Shown piece after piece: positions 1-8,802 of a stretch of DNA of 64,000 nucleotides; the first letter of the stretch is position 1; each line of letters opens with the position of its first letter. The notes beneath the pieces are model-generated. The model was not told the origin of the DNA. It did no database searches and saw nothing but the letters and a program-made list of their open reading frames with translations. The position numbers and the translations under genes were made by a program. Origin of the DNA: Molanna angustata (lineage: Eukaryota; Arthropoda; Insecta; Trichoptera; Molannidae). Location: positions 1,642,501 through 1,706,500 of the forward strand of contig OY754971.1 of NCBI GenBank assembly GCA_963576475.1. Direction: 5' to 3'.

Positions 1-93
1 TTGGTCTTGGCTGGCTCATGTTTGAAGTTTCGTGAACAAGTTGCGTTGATTTTTGTAATTTTGATTAGTAACTAAATAAATACTTTACAGATC

Positions 94-1302
94 ATGCCTA
101 GTATTTGTTGTGTGCCAGATTGCAAACTACATGAAAAACCACTGCATCGCTTTCCAATAAAACATAAGCACGTGTTTGAGGAATGGAAAAATAGAATCCA
201 AAACACCAAATTCATTGGACTAGATGAGAGGCAAATTTACAATAGATTTGTTGTTTGCAACGCACATTTCTCTCAAGAGAATGCACTGCCTGCAGGTGGT
301 CGGCTTTTATATTGTTCAGTTCCAGCAATAGGATTACCAGGTACCTACATTTTCTTAATTATTATTATGTTATTCAGATTGTGGCATTATTTAATTGTGT
401 TATTATTTTCCACGTGTAATTATTATTATTTATCGGCTCACAGAGCCAGACTGTGCACACATTTATAAAACTGTGTCTCCACCGGGAATCGAACCCGGGA
501 CCTTTGGCTCAGGTGTCAGATATCTCAGGAGACCAACTGGGCCACAAAGGCCGACAATGTTAGTAATAAAATGTTATAATAAATATAATGTTAGTTTTTT
601 CAATTTGCAGGATTCAATAAAGAGCCGACCAGGGAAAATGTTTTCTTTTACCCCCAAAAAAATACGGGAACATTTTTTAACATTTCAAGTAAGTACTTGT
701 ATCATTTTTATAATTCTCTTACTTATTTCTATTTTTTTTAATCTTATGATTAGAGGCCGGATTATATCCAACAAGAAATTATTGAGATAATATGCATTAT
801 AAATGCTTGAAATATGTAACAAAATCAAATTTAATTAAATACAACAAAATAACGTTATTTTATTAAAAAAATATATTACATACTAGGAGTTATCATTTTT
901 GTTTTTAAAAACGTTAACAATCAAGTAAGTAAGGTTATACCTTCTATCACTTAATATATTTGTGTAAATAGAAAACAATATTAGGTCACTGGACAGTATT
1001 TGAATTTTGGTGTTATATGTATTTGCAAGAATCGCTTCTGGCAAAATTTAATCTGATTCATTGATAAAGCTATTAATTTGGCATAAAGATTCATAGCCAG
1101 GTTTGTTCCTCGCTCCCCAGCGTAGTATATGTGATTAAAGACACAATATTTTTATTTTTCAGATTGTTCAGTCACTTCTGAATCTGGTGGTAAATTTGCA
1201 GAAACATCTTCCGCTACATGTGAATTTGTAGAGCCTTCATGCTCTACAAACCCAATAGATATGTTTACAATTATTTCGATAATAGATTCAGGACAATATT
1301 GA
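94..1302 (+). CDS. THAP-type zinc-finger protein, three exons
   Basis: Seen: exon 1 (94-340) encodes a THAP domain: Met, the Cys pair in CCVPDC, a basic stretch, then CNAH as the second zinc pair and a closing SVPAI resembling the family AVPTI box. It ends at a GT donor at 341. Exon 2 (611-688) follows TTTGCAG and ends at GTAAGT. Exon 3 (1163-1302) follows TTTTTCAG and ends in TGA. The phases (1, 1) join into one open frame of about 154 residues. An AG acceptor at 89-90 just before the ATG suggests an upstream 5'-UTR exon. AATAAA-like words occur near 1360. Known: THAP domains are C2CH zinc fingers that bind DNA and are related to P-element transposase. Inferred: a small nuclear DNA-binding protein, host or transposon-derived. 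The tail after the finger has no motif I recognise. Exon joins are by eye. Confidence 0.65.
430..558 (-). repeat. tRNA-derived SINE (SINE-2) in THAP intron 1
   Basis: Read on the minus strand, a tRNA-like head shows a box A (TGGCCCAGTTGG) and a box B (GGTTCGATTCC) near 485-550, followed by a body ending near CGGCTCACAGAGCC. The same head and body recur at 34862-35028 and, truncated, at 40917-41027, so it is a dispersed family rather than a tRNA gene. It lies inside the intron between exons 1 and 2. Confidence 0.7.
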
Positions 1303-1856
1303 TTTAACATGGCGCATACAAAAATGAAAACATAATAATATTATAAAAATATATATTAATAATAAACATATATATGTTATGTTAAGTATCTGGATGGGTG
1401 AATTATTCCCAATTAAAGGCTTGATTGGTGCGTTTATTGCATTTTATTTTACTAAATAATTTATCATTAAAATTTGTAAAGAGCATTTGCCAGGTATATG
1501 CTATAAATTTAATGTATCTAGACACCTAAAGACAATAGTTTATTCAAAATTAAATTCTTCATTTTTAAATTGCATAATACATAGGGATGGGGTATTTGAT
1601 TTCATTGTTGACTTGATTATTCGTTTGTATGTATACACATGGTGTAAACAAATCAATTTGATTTTAACTGGGAAGAAGAAACTGTAGTGGATCAAGTGAA
1701 AGTAAAAGCTGCAATTTGTTACCAAAAACGTCTAAAAAAAATAACTTGTTTACTTATATTAATTTATCATTTTCTATTGTTTCAGGTGGTGCTCGTGGTT
1801 CATCTTGTCTGGATTTGACTTTGGATTGCAGAAGAATTACCATATATACATTACAT
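1303..1856. other. A+T-rich flank after the THAP gene
   Basis: Contains the presumed 3' UTR and poly(A) region of the THAP gene and then non-coding A+T-rich DNA. A lone TTTCAG|G acceptor-like site near 1787 is followed by a short open stretch that I could not join to anything. No gene is seen. Confidence 0.4.
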
Positions 1857-3474
1857 AATAGTTTTCTTATTAATAATATACCTCCTGTATGCATTTTTGT
1901 ATTATTATAATGTTGCTTTTTAATTTTTGTATGTATAGTTGATAATGATTACATTTACCATTGAACGGGGGCTTATTTTTTTAGTAATATTTATCGAGGC
2001 CCCTTGTATAAAATCTATGTAGTCTTACATATTTATTTATTTATTTTGAAAAGAGCACTTTTTGTGCGGGAGAGTGGAGGGAAATCACCCTCGTTCAATG
2101 TTGAAATGGATACTTTATAGTTTTATTAATAATATACCTACTGTATGCATTTTTGTATTGTTATAATGTTGCTTTTTAATTTTTGTATGTATAGTTGATA
2201 ATGTATTTGAAAAGACTGAAAATATAACTGCATGTATGATAAAAGTAGAGAACGAATGGCTAGAACAAGTTTAGGAATATTTATATTTGGGGAGTATGTT
2301 TGAACGGAATGGAAGACCTGATAAAGATATTGAAAGAAGAGTTATGGCAGGGAATAGAATAAACGGAGCACTTAGACCAGTAATGTCCGATCCAAGCATC
2401 TCAAAGGAAGCCAAAATTGCAGTACACAATGCATTTGTGGTGCCTACTTTGAGGTATGCTAGTGAAACATGGACCTGGCAAAAGACACATGAAAGTAGAA
2501 TAAATGCTGTAGAAATGAGATCACTAAGAAGAGTATGTAATAGAACGATATATGATAGAATAAAAAATGAGGACATAAGGAGAGAATGCAAGATAAAGAA
2601 GGATATTATATGTAAAATGAAAGTGAATGCTTTGAGGTGGTTTGGACTCATAGAAAGAATGAACGATGAACGACTGACCAAAAAAATATAGATGGGTGCA
2701 AGAGATGGAGTGAATAGCAGAGGTCGCCCCAGAAAGGGATGGCATGAACATGTGAATGATATTTTGAAAGAAGGAAACATAAAAAGTTTGAACAATCGAC
2801 GAGCATGTATGAGACGATGCATGGATGTAAAGGAAGCCAGAGATGTGTGCAAAAATAGAGAAGTATGGCGCTCGATTCATGGCGTGATGGTATGTATGTA
2901 TGTATAGTTGATAATGATTACATTTACCATTGAACGAGGGCTTATTTTTTTAGTAATATTTATCGAGGCCCCTTGTATAAAATCTATGTAGTCTTACTTA
3001 TTTATTTATTTTGAAGAGAGCACTTTTAGTGCGGGAGAGTGGAGGGAAATCACCCTCGTTCAATGTTGAAATGGATACTATATATTTTTATTAATAATAT
3101 ACCTCCTGTATGCATTTTTGTACTGTTATAATGTTGCTTTTTAATTTTTGTATGTATAGTTGATAATGATTACATTTACCATTGAACGAGGGCTTATTTT
3201 TTTAGTAATATTTATCGAGGCCCCTTGTAAAAAATCTATGTAGTCTTACTTATTTATTTATTTTGAAGAGAGCACTTTTTGTGCGGGAGAGTGGAGGGAA
3301 ATCACCCTCGTTCAATGTTGAAATGGATACTTTATAGTTTTATTAATAATATACCTACTGTATGCATTTTTGTATTGTTATAATGTTGCTTTTTAATTTT
3401 TGTATGTATACTTGATAATGATTTCATTTATCATTGAACGAGGGCTTATTTTTTTAGTAATATTTATCGAGCGC
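1857..3474. repeat. 252-bp tandem repeat, about 3.5 units, with internal inverted repeat
   Basis: The phrase TTAATAATATACCT recurs at 1870, 2126, 3091 and 3343, a spacing of 252-256 bp once the 0.7-kb insertion at 2204-2916 is removed. Each unit holds ATTGAACGAGGG and, about 130 bp later, its reverse complement CCCTCGTTCAAT, so each unit could fold into a long hairpin. Units are nearly identical. The last is cut off at about 3474. Confidence 0.75.
2204..2896 (+). pseudogene. RTE-type non-LTR retrotransposon, 5'-truncated
   Basis: Two ORF segments in one frame (2287-2691 and 2692-2907), separated by a single TAG at 2689-2691, encode the RT C-terminal region: the SETWTWQKTHESRINAVEMR stretch, LRWFGLIERM and GRPRKGW. 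The endonuclease and catalytic RT core are missing. The 3' end reads GGCGTGATGG followed by TGTA repeats. The sequence TGTATGTATAGTTGATAATG flanks it at 2184-2203 and 2897-2916, a 20-bp target duplication inside a tandem-repeat unit. Relatives lie at 23872-24465, 45413-46243 and 46616-46988. RTE is my best clade guess. Confidence 0.75.
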
Positions 3475-4232
3475 TTACAAAAAAAATGGCTAATTTCTTC
3501 GGGCAGGCTCTATGCTGAGGAGGCTGTCCACCCCATCTGACTTGAACTTTTATTTCCTGTATTTAATTTTTTCTTTGTTTCATTTCTTATATTTAAGCTG
3601 ACTTGTATTTCATTTATTTTACATTTTTATTTTTTTTTTTATTTCTTATAATAATTAATCTCAAACTTTACTTTATAATCTATTGTAATCTTATTTTAAC
3701 TATTTGAAAGTAACTTTTAACCTCTGTGCACCTTATATATTGTGAATCCTCTATGTATCAATAATTTTTCTAACCGATTTTATAAAAGTGACACCCCCAG
3801 AACAGGTTTAGCCTAGTAGGGCGTTACATAATTAACCTAAATAAGGACAAAATGTTTTGTGTATTAACAACAATAAATAAATAAATACTAATAATAAAAA
3901 TACTATTTATGTAAAAGTACTTATTGGTAATGAAATTAATTTAGTCACAATATATTTAATATTTTTTTGTTTTATATCCAGACATAATTTCAATTTGTAT
4001 GAAAAAAATAAAATTTATTAAAAATAAATAATTTCAACAATACCTATATCTTTCTTTCCAATGCCCTCACAAAATAAAAAATATCATAAAATTATCAATA
4101 TTTTGGTAGGTGCATATTACATTGATTTAGAAAAAACTTTCTACCTCAATCTACAGATGGTGTTAAAACTTTGTCTTCATAGTGAGTATGTGAGTTTCCT
4201 TTCTATTACAGTATATATATCTTTATTCTATG
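3475..4232. other. A+T-rich spacer, probable LINE 3' UTR
   Basis: From about 3480 to 3890 the text runs from a short GC-richer stretch (GGGCAGGCTCTATGCTGAGG) through a T-rich trailer to AACAATAAATAAATAAATA, which looks like the 3' UTR and tail of a 5'-truncated LINE. No ORF is retained. The rest shows nothing recognisable. Confidence 0.35.
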
Positions 4233-4612
4233 ATTCAATACTGATTCAAACCAGCTATCGCGTCCACCGCTGGAGACAGGGGGGGAGGAGCTACCCCACC
4301 GCGCGGCGGGGCGCGTTCTACCATCTACCAATAGGAAGCCTCCATTTCACCTACCAAGTTAGAAAGTATAAAGTTCCAGGAATATGCATTGAATATAAAA
4401 TTATTAGAAATGACATATTTACAAAATATAAGCATAGTTAAAACACATTAAGGACCCAAAGACCCGTTAATATGATAAAACCATTATAAGAGAAAGTTTT
4501 CCAAGAATCAAGGTATTTTGTTGAAACAAAATAATAGATGTCTGGCTTCTATGCTACCATAACCCATGGTAATATTTTGATCATAATACCTATGTATATA
4601 TCAATGTTTTCA
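4233..4612 (+). repeat. Dispersed repeat, copy 1
   Basis: About 375 bp nearly identical, in reverse complement, to 57258-57627. Both copies contain a GC-rich block (CCCCACCGCGCGGCGGGG) in otherwise A+T-rich sequence and share ends near GATTCAAACCAGCTATCG and TATGTATATATCAA. No ORF or clear terminal repeat is seen. It may be a solo LTR or non-autonomous element. Confidence 0.7.
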
Positions 4613-5052
4613 TTTGATTTTTTCCATAATAAAATACATACAGGAATTTACAGTTGTTGAACATGTAATTAATAATGTGTATAAAATAAAATACTTATAT
4701 ATGAGATAATCATGGATATATGTATAATAAATGATTTAATTTAATAGTTTTGTAAATACACTCGCCTCATTTCGATGAAAACAAAATTATTCCCTTCACA
4801 CTAAAACAAAACGCGCGCGCGAAAAATATACGTCATGTACTTTGGTATAATAGTATCGTATGGATGTACTGGCATAGTAACTGATAATATAAAATGGCGG
4901 GTAGTGAAGCGCTGCGCAAACGTATTACTGCGCAGTTTAGATTCGACTATAAAAGGTTTACACGAAATACCGTGTATAAATATTTTCGCGTATCATAAAA
5001 ATGACCCTTTTTACTTTAAAATTTGGATGGCATTCAAACCGAATTTCCGAAA
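4613..5052. other. Spacer with CpG-rich patch
   Basis: A+T-rich to about 4800, then a short CGCGCGCGCG run near 4812 and dense GCGC/TGCGCA words to 4935. An 84-codon ORF here lacks any recognisable feature and I do not call it a gene. Confidence 0.3.
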
Positions 5053-5096
5053 CAATAATTTACTGCCATCTGTGAGCAGATGGCAGTAAATTATTG
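5053..5096. other. Perfect 20-bp hairpin with 4-nt loop
   Basis: Arms CAATAATTTACTGCCATCTG (5053-5072) and its exact reverse complement (5077-5096) flank the loop TGAG. There are no mismatches, and pairing stops abruptly on the outside. It could be an element-end remnant, a cruciform or an RNA hairpin. No neighbouring gene explains it. Confidence 0.8.
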
Positions 5097-5365
5097 GGAA
5101 ATCATTTACCCGGGTAAAATAGATTTCGCCTGTGTGACGAGACTCGCTAACGAGTAATCGAAAAGTGAAATGTAAATGGAATCGTAGTGAACCAGACTTG
5201 CCCCCCTGATGTAGTTAAAATTCAACAAGAAAAGTTTTTTTCAACATGAGAATCTCCTTTTAAAGATAGAACACAAGATTCTAATATTTAACTTTTATTT
5301 AATTTTATTTATAAATAATAATGAAACATTTATTGAGGCAAAAATGTTTCATACAAATAACAATA

Positions 5366-5470
5366 GGCATGATGGCAGAGCGGTTAGCGCGCTGGGCTAG
5401 TAATCCAGTGGTCGCGAGTTCGAATCCTGCCTCGACCGATTTCGTTCGCCTATAGCACAAGCATTTATTA
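5366..5470 (+). repeat. tRNA-derived SINE (SINE-1, Thr-like head)
   Basis: The tRNA-like head reads GATGGCAGAGCGGTTAGCGC (box A) to GAGTTCGAATCC (box B), with AGT in the anticodon position. It is followed by a body ATTTCGTTCGCCTATAGCAC that a tRNA gene would not have. The same head and body occur in reverse at 34668-34768, which makes it a SINE family. Confidence 0.75.
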
Positions 5471-5936
5471 ATGACAGTAAGAAAGAATCACTGAAATTTT
5501 TTTTAAAATAAAATAGGTAAAAAGATTAAAAAACAAGTGGGTTGTGGCCAACACTAAACTCTCCACACCATAGTAAGCATTTATTTTTTCTTCTTCAAAT
5601 ATTGACAATCTCAATATTGTAAAATATGCTTATGTTATATGAAATATTTTTTTCATTCTAAATTTTAGTACCAGGAATATAAATTTTCTAACGATAGTAT
5701 ATTTTTATATTAAGATAGACAAACTATTAATGCAGTATGATGAAGAATGCTTATGTTGTATGAAATATTTTAATAAAAGCAGATAAATTTTGTTTAGAAC
5801 GCGAGAGCATTTTGAAAATTTTGACACGTGATATCATATGAAGTAATTTTATGTTATTAATGGAAAGCTAATCAGTTCTATGTTCAAGCTCTTTACATTA
5901 TAACATGAAATCAAATTACTGAACTTTTCCATACAT
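5471..5936. other. A+T-rich spacer before the satellite
   Basis: No coding or structural signal. A phrase ATGCTTATGTTATATGAAATATTTT near 5626 recurs imperfectly near 5748, a minor local duplication. Confidence 0.3.
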
Positions 5937-6801
5937 AATATGAATAAGGAACGAAACGTTATGTATGCATAACGGCGGTAGCGGGGTGTAGGGCTCTAAG
6001 CAACGGCCCTTTGTACTGAGACAGACCAGAGTTAAATATGTGCATACCTATTGTTAATATGAATAAGGAACGAAACGTTATGTATGCATGACGGCGGTAA
6101 CTGGGCGTAGGACTCTAAGCAACGCGCCTTTGTACTGAGACAGACCAGAGTTAAATATGTCCACTATATGTGCATACCTATTGTTAATATAAATAAGGAA
6201 CGAAACGTTATGTATGCATGACGACGGTAGCGGGGTGTAGGGCTCTAAGCAACGCGCCTTTGCACTGAGACAGACCAGAGTTAAATATGTGCATACCTAT
6301 TGTTAATATGAATAAGGAACGAAACGTTATGTATGCATGACGGCGGTAACGGGGCGTAGGGCTCTAAGCAACGCGCCTTTGTACTGAGACAGACCAGAGT
6401 TAAATATGTCCACTATATGTGCATACCTATTGTTAATATGAATAAGGAACGAAACGTTATGTATGCATGACGGCGGTAACGGGGCGTAGGGCTCTAAGCA
6501 ACGCGCCTTTGTACTGAGACAGACCAGAGTTAAATATGTGCATACCTATTGTTAATATAAATAAGGAACGAAAGGTTATGTATGCATGACGGCGGTAGCG
6601 GGGTGTAGGGCTCTAAGCAACGGCCCTTTGTACTGAGACAGACCAGAGTTAAATATGTCCACTATATGTGCATACCTATTGTTAATATAAATAAGGAACG
6701 AAACGTTATGTATGCATGACGGCGGTAGCGGGGTGTAGGGCTCTAAGCAACGGCCCTTTGTACTGAGACAGACCAGAGTTAAATATGTGCATACCTATTG
6801 T
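5937..6801. repeat. Satellite array, left block (7 units)
   Basis: Seven head-to-tail units beginning AATATGAATAAGGAACGAAA and ending TTAAATATGTGCATACCTATTGTT. Two lengths alternate: short units of about 118 bp and long units of about 129 bp with an extra TGTCCACTATA in the linker. Variants (CGGCCC/CGCGCC, TAGCGGGGTG/TAACGGGGCG, TGAATAAGG/TAAATAAGG) repeat in blocks, as in a higher-order satellite. The core is much richer in CpG than its surroundings. The array breaks at 6801 where LINE-A begins and resumes at 11835. Confidence 0.95.
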
Positions 6802-6825
6802 CTGCACCTTTTACTAGATCCCAAA

Positions 6826-7977
6826 ATGTCTGCACCTTTTACTAGATCCCAAATAACGCCTAGGTCACCACAGAGTGGGAGTAAACACGAAGAACCGCAA
6901 ATGGACACCCACCTCTGCGTCCTAAGAAATCACATAAGCGAGGTAGAGAAAAGTGTCGAGGTGATGAATGAAGTATTAAGAGGAAAGGTTATAAATACTA
7001 CAGTTAAGGCAAAGCTCGAAGATTTGTTGAAGGGATTAGGTGATACTGTTATTTCACTAGCGGAGGAAAACTACAAACTTAAAAACAAAGAACAACCAAA
7101 TGCTACATTAAGCAATGAAATAAAAGACATCAAGTCATCGATAAAAGCATTAACAGAGAAATACACACTCGATGGCAGCAAACATCCAACCAAGAATACT
7201 CACAGTGTAAAATTTGCAATCACTATAGAGGCAAAAATTCAAGCTGACGCGGATAAGATAATATCCGATGTAAAAAATAAAATTAATCCCGCGGAAATCG
7301 GTGTAGCAGTAGATAGTATGAGGAAAACAAAAATTGGTAAAGTATTGATATTATGCCCCTCAATTAAGGATGCTAGCCTCCTGACGAGTGTATTAAATGA
7401 GAAGTTCAATGGGATCTACAGCGCTACGCAGTTGAAAAAGAGAAATCCGAAGCTAATTGTAGGAGGTGTTCTTAGTGATTATGATGAAAAGTGCTTCAAT
7501 GTTGACATCTGTGCTCAAAATTCTACACTTCAGTGTCTCATTGACGCTGGTGAGAGGATTAATCTAGTTAAGGTAATAAAAAGAAAAAATGACAACAGAG
7601 CAGTTGAACTACTGGTGGAGGCCACCTCCAAAATAAGAAAGAAAATAATGGAAAGCTGCAAAATCAACCTAGGATATCAGCGTGTTGCGGTTAGGGACGC
7701 GAATCTGCTTGTACAATGTTACCACTGTTTAAGAGTGGGTCACTCTTCTTCGGATTGCATGAACAGGAGTAAGGAACCCATCTGCTCCCACTGCAGTGGT
7801 GATCATAAATTCAAGGATTGTCTGAATTTGAACCAGCCTCCCGTTTGCAGCAATTGCGTCTATGGAAACAACAAATACAAAAGAAAAAACAACTGCTCTC
7901 ATAGTGCTATGGACAAAGAAACATGCTCGTACCTTGGTTTCATGCTAGAGAGAGCAAGACAAAATGTAGACTATTGA
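6826..7977 (+). CDS. LINE-A ORF1: gag-like nucleic-acid-binding protein
   Basis: I choose the ATG at 6826 (MSAPFTRSQ); the upstream open frame has no ATG. About 383 residues. The N-terminal third is charged and likely coiled-coil (residues about 35-110). The C-terminus has three CCHC knuckles: CYHCLRVGHSSSDC, CSHCSGDHKFKDC, and a wider CSNC...HSAMDKETC. Known: such ORF1 proteins bind element RNA and form the RNP needed for retrotransposition in jockey, I and R1-type elements. Odd points: a 27-bp direct repeat (6799-6825 and 6827-6853) spans the start codon, and the stop is TGA-CTAG, followed in frame by a long open extension. A diverged homologue of the knuckle region lies at 26575-26919. Confidence 0.85.
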   Translation: MSAPFTRSQITPRSPQSGSKHEEPQMDTHLCVLRNHISEVEKSVEVMNEVLRGKVINTTVKAKLEDLLKGLGDTVISLAEENYKLKNKEQPNATLSNEIKDIKSSIKALTEKYTLDGSKHPTKNTHSVKFAITIEAKIQADADKIISDVKNKINPAEIGVAVDSMRKTKIGKVLILCPSIKDASLLTSVLNEKFNGIYSATQLKKRNPKLIVGGVLSDYDEKCFNVDICAQNSTLQCLIDAGERINLVKVIKRKNDNRAVELLVEATSKIRKKIMESCKINLGYQRVAVRDANLLVQCYHCLRVGHSSSDCMNRSKEPICSHCSGDHKFKDCLNLNQPPVCSNCVYGNNKYKRKNNCSHSAMDKETCSYLGFMLERARQNVDY

Positions 7978-8802
7978 CTAGACCAGTGCGTGTTAATCAG
8001 TGTCTCCGTCATAATTACTTTTAAATTTTATATATTTTTTTCTGTTTTTGAGCCACGTGAGGCACCCTGTATCTGTAAAATAATATTTTGCGTCGAAAGT
8101 ATATACGTATCTATGAATGTCCGTCCTGGGAGTCACAGTTTGTGTCGCTGTGTATCCGAGTTACTGTCACTACTTCTATCTGTATTTGACAGCCGATGTA
8201 TGATTTTTTACTATGCTCAGGTGAATAACTATTGTGGCCCAATTGTGATAACTGATACATTTTTTGACATAAAACTTATACATTTTTCGACACATAGAAC
8301 CTATTCATTTATGAAGTTTAATATTTTATTAGAATGTCATTATGAATTTCCAACGAATGGGTTCATCAAGTACGATAATATTATGTACGCGCATCAAGAG
8401 GGTAGGATTGAATGCACCTCGTTGAGTAGATGCACTAAATTAAATAAGTATCTGTTTTCAACCAATAACAGTGAACCTTTCGGTGAGTTTACTCCACTTA
8501 ATATGACAGTCTTTATACGACTTGTGTATCGATGTATCGACTATTTATGTACCTATGTGTCGACTAAATATTGTGATTATGATGTATATTCAGTGTGTTT
8601 TGTCTATATAATTATCACCTTTAGCCAAGTATTCTTTACTACTTATAATAGGAGCACTGTGATAAATCGATTTAATCAAAGAAATCTGATTTCCATTATT
8701 CACATTGCGTTGAACTGTTATCCTTCTGCGGGAGTATCTCTCCTTTCTTACTATCTAATTTATAATGTCAAAAAATATTTATTTCAAATGCCAAAATGTT
8801 AG
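7978..8802 (+). CDS. LINE-A readthrough extension of ORF1 (unknown product)
   Basis: Directly after the ORF1 TGA (7975-7977) the same frame stays open for 274 codons to TAG at 8800-8802, filling the whole ORF1-ORF2 gap and overlapping the ORF2 ATG by 7 nt (ATGTTAG). It has no ATG near its start, so translation would need readthrough of UGA-CUAG. The predicted sequence is rich in Phe, Tyr, Ile and Cys, with hydrophobic, membrane-like stretches near codons 5-20, 190-210 and 230-255. I recognise no domain. At about 64% A+T a stop is expected roughly every 14 codons, so this length is unlikely by chance. It could still be a low-complexity UTR that happens to be open. Function unknown. Confidence 0.5.
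   Translation, partial: LDQCVLISVSVIITFKFYIFFSVFEPREAPCICKIIFCVESIYVSMNVRPGSHSLCRCVSELLSLLLSVFDSRCMIFYYAQVNNYCGPIVITDTFFDIKLIHFSTHRTYSFMKFNILLECHYEFPTNGFIKYDNIMYAHQEGRIECTSLSRCTKLNKYLFSTNNSEPFGEFTPLNMTVFIRLVYRCIDYLCTYVSTKYCDYDVYSVCFVYIIITFSQVFFTTYNRSTVINRFNQRNLISIIHIALNCYPSAGVSLLSYYLIYNVKKYLFQMPKC

Noticed and set aside
2271..2852. Minus-strand 193-codon ORF opposite the RTE fragment
   Set aside because: Antisense shadow of the LINE reading frame. The plus strand has clear RT C-terminal motifs.
5366..5440. Functional tRNA-Thr gene
   Set aside because: Box A/B and an AGT anticodon position are present, but a conserved non-tRNA body follows and a second copy with the same body exists at 34668-34768, so it is a SINE.
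6787..6825. GTG start for LINE-A ORF1
   Set aside because: GTG is not a normal eukaryotic start. The ATG at 6826 begins the sequence of typical composition, and the upstream 13 codons lie partly in satellite.
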